A stretch of DNA of 64,000 nucleotides from Phycisphaerae bacterium (GTDB lineage: Bacteria; Planctomycetota; Phycisphaerae; Phycisphaerales; Phycisphaeraceae): positions 372,001 to 436,000 of the forward strand of contig JAUHZU010000002.1 in assembly GCA_030425705.1 (NCBI GenBank), in the 5' to 3' direction. The notes beneath the pieces are model-generated. The model had not been told where the DNA came from. It saw only the letters and a program-made list of their open reading frames with translations, and searched no databases. Position 1 is the stretch's first letter. Each line of letters begins with the position of its first letter. Positions 52,801 through 60,853 of this stretch are shown here, one piece after another. The position numbers and the translations under genes were made by a program.

Positions 52801-53902
52801 CATCGGGCTCTACGACTTCTGTGAGCGGGCCGACCTCAAGGCCGTGAACCGCGCGACGGTCGAGGCGCTGATCAAGTGCGGCGCGTTCGACGCGCTGCAC
52901 GGCATCGACCGGCGCGCGGCGCTGTGCGAGGCGCTCGACAGCGCCATGAAGGCCGGCCAACGCGCCGCCGCCGACCGCGCTTCGGGCCAGCTCAACATGT
53001 TCGGCCAGCCGGTCGAGGCGGAGGGGGGTTCATCCCCCGGCTCTGAAAACGGTCAGGAATCCAAGCAGCAGGTCCCGCTCCCCACCGTCGAGCCCTGGCC
53101 CACCGCGGAATTGCTGGGCTACGAAAAAGAGGTCATGGGCTTCTTCGTCTCCAGCCACCCGCTGGACGAGCACCTGGACGCGATCGAGCGGTTCAGCACC
53201 GCGACCATCGCCGACATCCAGGACCTGCCCGCCGAGACCAAGGTCGTCGTCGGCGGGATGCTCACGCGGGTGCGCCACACGCTGGTGAAGAACGGCCGGT
53301 CCGCCGGGCAGAAGATGGCGATGCTCACCCTCGAGGGCAGGACGGGCAAGATCGACGCGGTGTGCTTCTCCGACACGTTCGCGACCTGCTCGATGCACTT
53401 GGAGATGGACGAGGTCGTGTTCCTGGTAGGCAAGGTCGACCGCCGACGCGAGGAGCCGAGCATCGTCGTGAACAACGTCGTGCCCGTCGCGCAGGCGGCC
53501 GAGCGCCTGACCGAGCAGGTCCGCATCGTCATCCACGAGCACGCCGACCCGTCGGCACGCAACGGCGAGTCGCGCGACCAGCTCAACCGGCTCAAGGAGC
53601 TGTTCCGGCAGGCCGCGCTCCGCCACGCGGGCAACGCCGGCGTCCTCTTCGAGCTGCACCAGGGCGGCGACGTCGTCTCGCTGCGGCTCAGCGGCCTACG
53701 TCTCTCGGTCGACGAGAACCTGGTCTACGGCATCGAGACCGTGCTCAACACCCTCGACGACCGCGAGGCGAAGTGCGAGCTGCTCGGCCCGCCGAAGGTC
53801 AACAAACGCCAGGCCCTCCAGCAGCACGGCGACGTCCGCAGCGAGGGCAACCTCGCCTTCGCCATGCACGACGACGGCGGCCAGTCGATCGACCGGTACT
53901 AG
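49871..53902 (+). CDS. dnaE: DNA polymerase III alpha subunit
   Basis: 1343 aa. Replicative polymerase, C-family. N-terminal PHP domain: FVHLHLHSQYSLLDGGNRLD, AVTDHGNLHG. Palm/fingers: NARGSGVGTMTGYVMGLS, PDIDIDMCQDGRGDILRW (catalytic acidic residues; the more usual CxxRR reads CQDGR), GVFQFESGGMRNLLMAMKPD, AKYG-equivalent GYGFNKSHSTGYAIVAYQTA. A HhH and C-terminal OB domain follow: VVVGGMLTRVRHTLVKNGRS. Longer than E. coli DnaE (1160 aa), with an insertion around 320-370 and a linker of about 40 residues after 1040. No separate epsilon gene is nearby; the intact-looking PHP may or may not proofread. Confidence 0.97.
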   Translation: MADATLQSKFVHLHLHSQYSLLDGGNRLDRLVKHVKAQGMDAVAVTDHGNLHGAVEFYNLAKQEGVKPILGIEAYVAPDVGGRSSDRTNREFTGVSDGGFHLVLLAENNAGWANLLKLSSDAFINGFYFKPRMDKTTLAQWADGLIAINGHLGSSVAYHLVKYHRDRDPSHYQRAKQEALWHKELFGTNDAGEPRFYLEMQRHEEKLQDEINPYLKQLAAELDIPLVCDNDAHFMTADDWDAHDTLCCISMGKVKHDDNRLHYPKDLYVKSPAQMIEAFADTPEAVANTVRIAERCNVELDFGANYAPVVNPVFGKRLQALLDAGVSPEQLPLEFESDEAVGSNRWLKDFCAQIVVEPVKEGAGADEKDNAKTLTRDELEQHCDLALRLLCEAGLVWRYGTKGITPAIRERLERELQILSDKRISAYFIIVWDFVNYGRQNDIPCNARGSGVGTMTGYVMGLSNACPVEYGLLFERFTDPDRSEYPDIDIDMCQDGRGDILRWVREKYGYVAQIITFGTLKARAAIRDVGRVLDMPLPEVDKVCKLVGDGLKTTLDSALTQEPDLRKLYDDSPMVRGVYDTARKLEGMARHAGVHAAGVIVATQPLDNICPLYKPPAQDDQIVTQWDGPTCEKMGLLKMDFLGLRTLSIIERAKLLIGRDFTHKQVFEAVKPAPGSTQLEGADPDDPAYHPLDLERLKYDDPRVLALFERGETAGVFQFESGGMRNLLMAMKPDRLEDLIAANALYRPGPMELIPNYNNRKHGREQVPAVHDIVDSLTSETYGIMVYQEQVMQVINQLGGIPLRQAYTIIKAISKKKEKTINAARADFVKGAKEINNVAEKVSAELFDLILKFAGYGFNKSHSTGYAIVAYQTAYLKTHFPLQYMAAVLTYESGNTDKVIEYIDECKKLLLPNGKRGVEVKPPDINLSQVAFSVVFGEDAPKTPNTGHIRFGLHAVKGVGEKAIQSIVDEREKNGPYIGLYDFCERADLKAVNRATVEALIKCGAFDALHGIDRRAALCEALDSAMKAGQRAAADRASGQLNMFGQPVEAEGGSSPGSENGQESKQQVPLPTVEPWPTAELLGYEKEVMGFFVSSHPLDEHLDAIERFSTATIADIQDLPAETKVVVGGMLTRVRHTLVKNGRSAGQKMAMLTLEGRTGKIDAVCFSDTFATCSMHLEMDEVVFLVGKVDRRREEPSIVVNNVVPVAQAAERLTEQVRIVIHEHADPSARNGESRDQLNRLKELFRQAALRHAGNAGVLFELHQGGDVVSLRLSGLRLSVDENLVYGIETVLNTLDDREAKCELLGPPKVNKRQALQQHGDVRSEGNLAFAMHDDGGQSIDRY

Positions 53903-53953
53903 TGTTTGCAGCAGCCGGTGGGGCAGGCATCCTGCCTGTCATCCGGCGTGTGT

Positions 53954-55135
53954 TTACGCGCTGCGTTCGACGATCATCGCGACCGCGTTGCCGCCGCCCA
54001 GGCACAGCGAGACGCAGCCGAGCCGGGCATCGCGCTGCTGCATCGCGTGGAGCAGGGTGACCAGGCACCGCGCGCCGCTGCCGCCGATGGGGTGGCCCAG
54101 GGCGATCGCCCCGCCGTGGACGTTGACGTTCTCGCCGTCGAGCTTGAGCCGACGCATGCACGCCAGCGACTGCGAGGCGAACGCCTCGTTCAGCTCGAAG
54201 AGTTCGATGTCGGCGACCTTGACGCCCGCCTTCTCCGCGGCCATCTCGACCGCGAAGGCCGGGGCGATGAACAGGTCCCTGGGCTCGACGCCGGCGGTCG
54301 CGCTGGCGACGACCTTGGCCATCGGCTTCAGGCCCTTGCCCTGGGCATAGGCGGCGGAGCTCATGACGACGGCGGCCGCGCCGTCGTTGAGCGTCGAGGC
54401 GTTGCCGGCCGTAACGCTGCCGTCCTTGGTAAACGCGGGCCGCAGGTTCGCGAGGCCCTCCGCGGTCGTGTCGGCGCGGACGCCTTCGTCGGCTTCCACC
54501 ATGCCGACGCGCTTGCCGCCGTCGACCGGCACGATCTCGTTGGCGAACGCGCCCGCCGACTGCGCGGCCGCGGCCTTCTGCTGCGACGCGGCGGCGAAGG
54601 CGTCCTGGTCCTCACGCGACACACGGTCGGTCGCCGCGGTGTGCTCGGCGTGAAGCCCCATGTGGCAGCCCTCCATCGCGCAGGTCAGCCCGTCCTTGAG
54701 CATCGCGTCGATGAACGGCTGGTCGCCGAACTTGATCCCCTGCCGCACGCCCTCGACGAGGAACGGGGCCCGGCTCATGTTCTCCTGCCCGCCGGCGACG
54801 ACGACGGTCGTGTCGCCCAGCCGGATGCCCTGCGCCGCGAGCATCGCGGCCTTCAGCCCCGAGCCGCAGACCTTGTTGACCGTGACCGCCGCGACCTTCG
54901 GCGGGATGCCCGCGTGCAGCGCCGCCTGCCGCGCCGGGGCCTGGCCCAGCCCGGCGGTGATGACGTTGCCCATGATGACCTCGTCGACGTCGGCCGCATC
55001 GACCTTCGCGTGCTCGAGCGCGGACCGGATCGCCGCGGCCCCGAGCATCGGCGCCGGGATCCCCGCGAGCCCCCCGAGGAAGCGGCCGATCGGCGTGCGG
55101 CGGGCGGAGAGGATCACGGCGTCGTGCAGGGTCAT
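53954..55135 (-). CDS. Acetyl-CoA acetyltransferase (thiolase II)
   Basis: 393 aa, normal length. Catalytic Cys90 in NKVCGSG, His in GGAIALGHPIGGSGA and second Cys in CVSLCLGGGNAVA. N-terminal AVILSARRTPIGRFLGGLAG. Catalyses condensation of two acetyl-CoA or thiolysis of acetoacetyl-CoA. Shine-Dalgarno GAAGGAG. No hbd or phaB partner is adjacent, so the pathway cannot be fixed from context. Confidence 0.95.
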   Translation of the reverse strand: MTLHDAVILSARRTPIGRFLGGLAGIPAPMLGAAAIRSALEHAKVDAADVDEVIMGNVITAGLGQAPARQAALHAGIPPKVAAVTVNKVCGSGLKAAMLAAQGIRLGDTTVVVAGGQENMSRAPFLVEGVRQGIKFGDQPFIDAMLKDGLTCAMEGCHMGLHAEHTAATDRVSREDQDAFAAASQQKAAAAQSAGAFANEIVPVDGGKRVGMVEADEGVRADTTAEGLANLRPAFTKDGSVTAGNASTLNDGAAAVVMSSAAYAQGKGLKPMAKVVASATAGVEPRDLFIAPAFAVEMAAEKAGVKVADIELFELNEAFASQSLACMRRLKLDGENVNVHGGAIALGHPIGGSGARCLVTLLHAMQQRDARLGCVSLCLGGGNAVAMIVERSA

Positions 55136-55168
55136 CGCGGGGCTCCTTCGGGGTAGGTTGGGCCGAGC

Positions 55169-55187
55169 ATTCTACGCGAGATAGAAT
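55169..55187. promoter_or_regulatory. Back-to-back divergent -10 elements (TAGAAT)
   Basis: Minus-strand TAGAAT at 55169-55174 serves thiolase; plus-strand TAGAAT at 55182-55187 serves the MBL gene at 55242. Only 7 bp separate them, so RNA polymerase on one should block the other. Confidence 0.55.
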
Positions 55188-55241
55188 GGCCGCACCGCCC
55201 CGTGGCACGGCTCACCCGGACCCCTCTTCCGCGCTGTTTGC

Positions 55242-56126
55242 ATGCAAAATCACCCAACCCTCTCCTTCGGCCGATACACCATCGACGTCGTCGCCGGCGG
55301 CACGATGCACATCGACGGCGGGAACATGTTCGGCGTCGTCCCCAGGTCCCTCTGGTCGCGCGAACGCACGCCCGACCAGCAGAACCGCATCGCCTGCTGC
55401 TGCAACAACCTGCTCATCCGCGGCGAGGTGGACGGCCGGCCGCGCACCGTCCTGGTCGATACCGGCAACGGCGGGAAGTGGAACGCCAAGATGCGCTCGT
55501 TCACCAACATGCAGCCGGGCAACCCGATCCTCGAATCGCTCGACGCGATAGGGGTTGCAGCCGAATCGATCGATAGTGTGATCCTGACCCACCTGCACAA
55601 CGACCACGCCGGCGGCGCGACGAAGCTCGATGAGGCGGGCGCTGTCGTGCCCGCGTTCCCGAAGGCGCGATACCTCGTCCAGCGCAAGGAGTGGGACGAC
55701 GCGACCGGCCGGAGGCCCGAGCTGGCGGGCATGTACTTCGAGGACGACTTCGTCCCCTTGGGCGACGCGGGGCGGATCGACCTCGTTGACGGCGAGACGG
55801 AGGTGCTCCCGGGGCTGCGCGTCGTGCCGACGGGTGGACACACGCCGGGGCATCAGATGGTGGTCATTGAAGGGGCCGAGGGCGACGGCTGGCCACATGC
55901 AACATACGCGTGTGACCTCTGCCCGACCGCGTCGCACCTGCACACGAGCTGGTGCCTCGCCTACGACCAGCACCTCCGCGAGACGCGCCGGGTCAAGCCG
56001 CAGGTCCTGGGCGAACTCGCGGACCACGGCGGCCTGCTCCTCTTTGCCCACGACCCCGAGCACTACGCGGTCACGCTCAAGCGCGACGACCGAAAGCACT
56101 TCGCGATCGCAGATGAGGTGCGATAA
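55242..56126 (+). CDS. MBL-fold metallo-hydrolase
   Basis: 294 aa. Metal motif LTHLHNDHAGG (HxHxDH) near residue 118, with TVLVDTGNGG, PTGGHTPGHQMV, YACDLCPTASH and a late FAHDP His. A glyoxalase-II/AttM-like quorum-quenching or lactonase type is possible; the substrate is unknown. No Shine-Dalgarno is visible. It has full HxHxDH, in contrast to the MBL gene at 24446. Confidence 0.88.
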   Translation: MQNHPTLSFGRYTIDVVAGGTMHIDGGNMFGVVPRSLWSRERTPDQQNRIACCCNNLLIRGEVDGRPRTVLVDTGNGGKWNAKMRSFTNMQPGNPILESLDAIGVAAESIDSVILTHLHNDHAGGATKLDEAGAVVPAFPKARYLVQRKEWDDATGRRPELAGMYFEDDFVPLGDAGRIDLVDGETEVLPGLRVVPTGGHTPGHQMVVIEGAEGDGWPHATYACDLCPTASHLHTSWCLAYDQHLRETRRVKPQVLGELADHGGLLLFAHDPEHYAVTLKRDDRKHFAIADEVR

Positions 56127-56173
56127 CGGAACGTTTGCGCGGGTTGCAAAGCCACCCGTCCTTGCGAACTGCC

Positions 56174-57628
56174 CTACTTCACCATCGCGTCCATCAGCCC
56201 GCTGACCGGCATCGCGTCGAGCTTCGCGGGGTCCGCGAACAGCGCCTGGATCGCCCCGGCCTGCTCGGCGTCGTACCAGCCCGCCAGCGAGCGGGTGAAC
56301 TTCTCCCACAGCACGGGCCGCGACTCGTCACGACGGCGGCGGTGGCCCAGGGGGTAGTGGACCTCGACCGGCTCAGTCATCGTGCCGTCGGTGAACACCA
56401 CCTGCACCCGGTTGGCGATCGAGCGCTTCTCGGGGTCGAGGTAGTCGGTCGAGAAGCCGGCGTCTTCCTCCACCACCATCTTCGCGCGCAGCGCATCGAT
56501 GCGCGGGTCGCTCGCCACGTCGTCCTCGTAGTGCTCGGCCCGGAGGTCGCCGTGGATCAGCGCGACGGCCGTCATGTACTGCAAACAGTGGTCGCGGTCG
56601 GCGGGGTTGCGCAGCTCGCCGGTCTTGTTGATGATCCGCATGCCCGGCTCCTGCGTGTGCATGCGCACCTCCTGGATGTCGTCCAGCCGGTCCTTCACCT
56701 GCGGGTGCAGCGCGACGCCGGCTTCAACCGCGGTCTGGGCGTGGAACTCGGCGGGGTAGGACACCTTGAACAGGATGTGGTCCATGACGTAGCTGCCCAT
56801 CGGCCGGGCGAGCGTGACGTCGTTCCCCTTGTAGAGCACGTCCTGGAAGCCCCAGGTCTTCGCGGTAAGCGCCGAGGCGTAGCCCATCTCGCCCTTCATC
56901 ACGAGCAGCGCCAGCCGGACGGCCCGCGCGGTCGCGTCGCCCGCGGCCCAGCTCTTGCGCGAGCCGGTGTTGGGCGCGTGCCGGTAGGTGCGCAGGGAAC
57001 ACCCGTCGATCCAGGCGTGCGAGAGCGTGTCGATGACCTGCTGCCGGTCGCCGCCGAGCATCTTCGCGACGACGCCGGCCGAGGCGATGCGGACGAGCAT
57101 GACGTGGTCCAGCCCGACGCGGTTGAACGCGTTGTCCAGCGCGATGACACCCTGCACCTCGAAGGCGAGGATCGCCGCCTCGAGCGCCTCGCGGACGGTG
57201 ACGCTGCGCCCCCCGTGCTCCGGGGCGCATCGGCAGAGGTAGTCGGCGACGGCGAGGATGCCGCCGAGGTTGTCCGAGGGGTGGCCCCACTCCGCGGCGA
57301 GCCAGGTGTCGTTGAAGTCCAGCCAGCGGATCATCGCGCCCAGCGACAGCGCGGCCTGCACCGGGTCCAGCTCGTACGCCGTGCCCGGCACGCGCGCCCC
57401 GCCGAGCATGGCTGCCCCCGGCACGACCGGCCCGATCAGCCGGTGGCACGCGGGGTAGCTCAACGCCTGGACCGCGCAGCCCAGCGCGTCCATCATCGTC
57501 AGCCGGGCCGTGTCCCACGTCAAGCCGGACGCGCCCGCGACCTCGGCGCCGCCCATGATGTAGTCGGCCAGGGTCGAGAGCAGCGCGTCGGTCGGCGCGG
57601 CGGTGTTGTCGGTCATCGTGGCGGACAT
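56174..57628 (-). CDS. prpD: MmgE/PrpD family dehydratase (2-methylcitrate dehydratase-like)
   Basis: 484 aa, the same length as E. coli PrpD (483). Conserved elements: DALGCAVQALSYPACHRLIG, FNDTWLAAEWGHPSDNLGGI, LDHVMLVRIASAGVVAKMLG, RKSWAAGDATARAVRLALL, YPAEFHAQTAVEAGV. The enzyme dehydrates 2-methylcitrate in propionate breakdown. prpB/prpC are not adjacent, so a related substrate in the same superfamily is possible. ATG 57628 has AGGAA upstream; longer in-frame sequence to 58231 lies antisense to der and is rejected. Confidence 0.9.
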   Translation of the reverse strand: MSATMTDNTAAPTDALLSTLADYIMGGAEVAGASGLTWDTARLTMMDALGCAVQALSYPACHRLIGPVVPGAAMLGGARVPGTAYELDPVQAALSLGAMIRWLDFNDTWLAAEWGHPSDNLGGILAVADYLCRCAPEHGGRSVTVREALEAAILAFEVQGVIALDNAFNRVGLDHVMLVRIASAGVVAKMLGGDRQQVIDTLSHAWIDGCSLRTYRHAPNTGSRKSWAAGDATARAVRLALLVMKGEMGYASALTAKTWGFQDVLYKGNDVTLARPMGSYVMDHILFKVSYPAEFHAQTAVEAGVALHPQVKDRLDDIQEVRMHTQEPGMRIINKTGELRNPADRDHCLQYMTAVALIHGDLRAEHYEDDVASDPRIDALRAKMVVEEDAGFSTDYLDPEKRSIANRVQVVFTDGTMTEPVEVHYPLGHRRRRDESRPVLWEKFTRSLAGWYDAEQAGAIQALFADPAKLDAMPVSGLMDAMVK

Positions 57629-57723
57629 GGCGTGGGTTCCTGGTGGCGGTGTCGGTCGGCCCCGGCGGGTCGGCCATGATACCCCCTGCGATGGCCGGCC
57701 CGGCCCGCCGCGGGGCCGCCCGC

Positions 57724-57729
57724 TATAAT
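57724..57729 (+). promoter_or_regulatory. -10 element (TATAAT) of der
   Basis: Consensus TATAAT, 86 nt before the der ATG, in the divergent prpD/der region. Confidence 0.6.
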
Positions 57730-57815
57730 CCCGCACCACGCCTCTCCCCGCGGGCGAAACGACAGCGGGTTTGACACCGTTCGCGGCGTTCTGGCCGCGA
57801 CCAACGGAGCCCCCC

Positions 57816-59222
57816 ATGGCCCTGCCCAAGATCGTTATCGTCGGCCGACCCAACGTCGGCAAGTCGTCCCTGCTCAACCGCCTCGCCGGCCGACGCGTGT
57901 CGATCGTCGACCCGACCGCTGGCGTCACCCGCGACCGCATCTCGACCACCATCGAGGTCCCCGCGCAGAAGGCCGGCAAGCCCCCGCACCACGCGACGCT
58001 GATCGACACCGGCGGGTACGGCATCAAAGACAGCATGGACCTCACCACCGAGGTCGAGCAGCAGATCGCGCACGGCCTGGCGGAGGCGGACCTGGTCCTC
58101 TTCGTCGTCGATGCGCAGTCCGGCCTCGTCACGCTCGACCAGACCGTCGCGCGGGTCCTGCGCACCAGCGCCGGCTCGGGCAAGCACCGCAAGCCGATCG
58201 TCCTGGTCGCCAACAAGGTCGACGCCGACAACCTCGAGCCCGCCGCCTACAACGCGATGCAGCTCGGCTTCGGCGAGCCGGTCTGTGTCTCCGCGAACAC
58301 GAAGTACGGCATCCAGGACCTCTACGACGCGATCCACACCCACCTCGACTTCGCCGGCTACAACGAGGAGGAGCGGGACGCGGACGAGGGCATCAAGATC
58401 GCGCTGGTCGGCAAGCGCAACGCGGGCAAGTCCACGCTCGTCAACGCCCTGGCCGGGGAAGAACGCGTCATCGTCTCCGAGCAGGCAGGCACGACCCGCG
58501 ACTCGGTCGACATCCGCCTGCAGATCGGCAAGGACCTGGTCACGCTGATCGACACGGCCGGCGTGCGGAAGACCAAGTCGCTGGACGGCGACATCGAGTA
58601 CTACAGCCAGCACCGCTCGCTGCGGAGCGTCCGCCGGGCGGATGTGTGCCTGCTGCTGATCGACGCGGCCGTGCCCATCAGCCAGGTCGACCACCAGCTC
58701 GTGAACGAGATCACCAAGCACTACCGCCCGACGGTGATCGTCGTCAACAAGTGGGACCTGGCCGAGGCCGATTACACGCAGGAGCAGTACGTCGAGTACC
58801 TGGACGACGCGCTTAAGGGCCTGTCGTTCGCGCCGATCGTGTTCATCTCCGCGCTGAAGGGCGAGGGGATACGCGAGGCGGTGGCGATGGCGATGAACCT
58901 CTACGAGCAGTCGCACCACCGGATGGGCACCAGCGAGCTGAACCGCGCGATCGAGGAGATCACCGCCGAACGCGGCCCAAGCAACAAGCACGGCAAGCAC
59001 GCGCGGATCTACTACGCGACGCAGGTCGAGGTCGCCCCGCCGACGGTCACGCTGTTTGTCAACGACGAGGACCTCTTTAACCTCAACTGGCAGCAGTACC
59101 TGCTCAACCGGATGCGTGAGCGTGTCGCGTTCAGCGAGGTGCCGATCAAGCTGCACCTGCGCGGCAAGGAGAAGCTGACCGCCGAGCAGCGGCAGGCGCT
59201 GAAGTTCGGGGCGAAGCACTGA
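57816..59222 (+). CDS. der: GTPase Der (EngA), ribosome assembly
   Basis: 468 aa. Two tandem GTPase domains: GRPNVGKSSLLNRLAGRR near residue 8 and GKRNAGKSTLVNALAGEE near residue 197; each has a DTGG/DTAG switch and NKxD (NKVDAD, NKWDLA). A C-terminal KH-like domain (FNLNWQQYLLNRMRERV) completes it. Needed for 50S subunit maturation. Shine-Dalgarno CGGAG. Confidence 0.97.
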   Translation: MALPKIVIVGRPNVGKSSLLNRLAGRRVSIVDPTAGVTRDRISTTIEVPAQKAGKPPHHATLIDTGGYGIKDSMDLTTEVEQQIAHGLAEADLVLFVVDAQSGLVTLDQTVARVLRTSAGSGKHRKPIVLVANKVDADNLEPAAYNAMQLGFGEPVCVSANTKYGIQDLYDAIHTHLDFAGYNEEERDADEGIKIALVGKRNAGKSTLVNALAGEERVIVSEQAGTTRDSVDIRLQIGKDLVTLIDTAGVRKTKSLDGDIEYYSQHRSLRSVRRADVCLLLIDAAVPISQVDHQLVNEITKHYRPTVIVVNKWDLAEADYTQEQYVEYLDDALKGLSFAPIVFISALKGEGIREAVAMAMNLYEQSHHRMGTSELNRAIEEITAERGPSNKHGKHARIYYATQVEVAPPTVTLFVNDEDLFNLNWQQYLLNRMRERVAFSEVPIKLHLRGKEKLTAEQRQALKFGAKH

Positions 59223-59283
59223 TCCTCGCGCGAACAGGGCGGGAGCCCCCGCACGCGCCTACACTCAGCAAAAGGAGCACCCC

Positions 59284-59493
59284 ATGCCACGACTGGTCCG
59301 ACTGGACGCGACAGGCCCCATCGAGATCCCCCCGCAGAACGAGTCCGTCTGGGTCTGCGGCTGCGGGCTGTCCCGCGACCTGCCCTTCTGCGACGGTTCG
59401 CACAAGAAGTGCGCCAAGATGGAGCCGGACGACGCGAAGCTGTACGTCTACGACAACGACCGCAAGCGTGTTGTAGATGAGAAAGACGCCTGA
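59284..59493 (+). CDS. CDGSH-type [2Fe-2S] protein
   Basis: 69 aa. One CDGSH motif: CGCGLSRDLPFCDGSH at 25-40, the three-Cys one-His site that binds a redox-active [2Fe-2S] cluster. Shine-Dalgarno AAAGGAG and a TACACT near 59259 upstream; terminator at 59495. MitoNEET-like clusters respond to oxidative state. It sits beside two methionine-sulfoxide reductases. Confidence 0.93.
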   Translation: MPRLVRLDATGPIEIPPQNESVWVCGCGLSRDLPFCDGSHKKCAKMEPDDAKLYVYDNDRKRVVDEKDA

Positions 59494-59494
59494 A

Positions 59495-59527
59495 GCACGG
59501 GGTACCTTCCCCCGTGCGTTCTTCTTT
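59495..59527 (+). terminator. Terminator of the CDGSH gene
   Basis: GCACGGGG/CCCCGTGC with a 7-nt loop, then GTTCTTCTTT. Confidence 0.85.
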
Positions 59528-59548
59528 ACAGCGGGAGTAGCTCACCGC

Positions 59549-60046
59549 ATGGCTGAATCCCTCGCCCTCACCCCCGACCTGCCGCGTGCGGAGCGTTACC
59601 GCGAGCTGCTGCCGCAGCTGCGCGCAATGCTTGAGGCCGAGGACGACACGACCGCGAACCTCGCGAACGTGTCCGCGGCGCTGCGGCAGGCGTTCGGGTT
59701 CTTCTGGGTCGGGTTCTACCTCGTCAAACCGCGGGCGGGCCGGGACCCGCAGCTCGTGCTCGGCCCGTTCCAGGGGCCGATCGCCTGCACGCGGATCGAC
59801 AAAGGCCGGGGCGTTTGCGGCAGCGCGTGGTCCCGCAGGCAGACGCTCATCGTCCCGGACGTCGAGCGGTTCCCCGGCCACATCGCGTGCGCCAGCGAGA
59901 GCCGCAGCGAGATCGTCGTGCCGATGCTCGACCCGGCCGGGGAGGTGTGGGGCGTGCTGGATATCGACAGCGACGCGCTGGACGACTTCAGCGACACCGA
60001 CCGCGACGCGCTGGAGCAGCTCGTTGCCTGGCTGTCGCGGGGGTGA
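59549..60046 (+). CDS. Free methionine-(R)-sulfoxide reductase (fRMsr, GAF domain)
   Basis: 165 aa. GAF fold with the three fRMsr cysteines: C80 (GPIACTRI), C90 (GRGVCGSAW) and C114 (GHIACASESRSEIVVP), matching E. coli MsrC. It reduces free Met-R-sulfoxide with thioredoxin. The start ATG 59549 gives the family N-terminus. It lies 20 nt from the convergent msrB stop. Confidence 0.94.
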   Translation: MAESLALTPDLPRAERYRELLPQLRAMLEAEDDTTANLANVSAALRQAFGFFWVGFYLVKPRAGRDPQLVLGPFQGPIACTRIDKGRGVCGSAWSRRQTLIVPDVERFPGHIACASESRSEIVVPMLDPAGEVWGVLDIDSDALDDFSDTDRDALEQLVAWLSRG

Positions 60047-60066
60047 TGACTGACTGAGGTTCTGGC

Positions 60067-60750
60067 TCAGCGGTGCGCGTGCTGCTCGCGGTGCTGGGCG
60101 ATGACGTCCTGGGGGTCTTCGCCCTGGGGGACGAAGATGATCGCCCCGCCGTTGACGCAGTGCCGGGTGCCGGTGGGCTGGTCGGGGGCGTCGTTGAAGA
60201 CGTGGCCCATGTGGCCGTCGCATCGGGCGCAGCGCATCTCGGTGCGGACCATGCCGTGGGACGTGTCGCGGATGTAGGTCAGCACGCCGTCGCCTACCTC
60301 CTGGTTGAAAGACGGCCAGCCGCAGCCGGAGTGGAACTTGTGTTTCGCGTCGTAGAGGTAGAGCCCGCAGCCGGCACAGTGGTAAGAGCCGGGTTCCTCG
60401 TTGTCGAGGTAGCGCCCGGTGCCGGCGTACTCCGTGCCGGACCGGCGGAGGATGCGGAACTCCTCGTCGCTGAGGATAGCCCGCCACTGCGCGTCGGTGA
60501 GCTCGACCTTCGGGTCGTCGTCCAATAGCGCGGCGTTGTAGGCGGCGAGGGCGGCGTCTCGGTCGGTCGTGGGGTCGGCCATGGCGTTCTCCGTGTCGGG
60601 GGTGGCGTCGCCGGCGGGTGCGTCCGGGCCGGGCATCGCCGGGTCGGCGGCGCGGGCGTGGTCGTCGTACCGCGCGTTCCCGCCGGAGCAGCCGGCGATC
60701 GGCAGCAGCAGGGCCAGGGCGGCGCAACAGGTCGTCAGTCGGTGCATCAT
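60067..60750 (-). CDS. msrB: Peptide-methionine (R)-S-oxide reductase, lipoprotein form
   Basis: 227 aa. Lipoprotein signal with IAGC near residue 20, then a Pro/Asp linker and the MsrB domain at about 85-227: CAGCGLYLYDAKHKFHSGCG, GHMGHVFNDAP, and catalytic Cys in RHCVNGGAI (commonly RYCINSA). Zinc CxxC pairs CAGC and CARC are present. It repairs oxidised methionines in proteins outside the cytoplasm. GGAG precedes the start (two adjacent ATGs, 60750 and 60747). Confidence 0.94.
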   Translation of the reverse strand: MMHRLTTCCAALALLLPIAGCSGGNARYDDHARAADPAMPGPDAPAGDATPDTENAMADPTTDRDAALAAYNAALLDDDPKVELTDAQWRAILSDEEFRILRRSGTEYAGTGRYLDNEEPGSYHCAGCGLYLYDAKHKFHSGCGWPSFNQEVGDGVLTYIRDTSHGMVRTEMRCARCDGHMGHVFNDAPDQPTGTRHCVNGGAIIFVPQGEDPQDVIAQHREQHAHR

Positions 60751-60853
60751 CGAGGGTCTCCGCGGGGCCAACCCCCATGCCCGGGGGTTTGTTCCTGCAC
60801 CGGCATGATAGGGGCGTCACCCCGCATGAGCGTAGGGTGCGGGCCGCGTGGCG

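Noticed and set aside
56174-58231. Long N-terminal extension of the prpD-like gene
   Set aside because: The extension is antisense to der, and the start at 57628 gives the exact family length with a Shine-Dalgarno.
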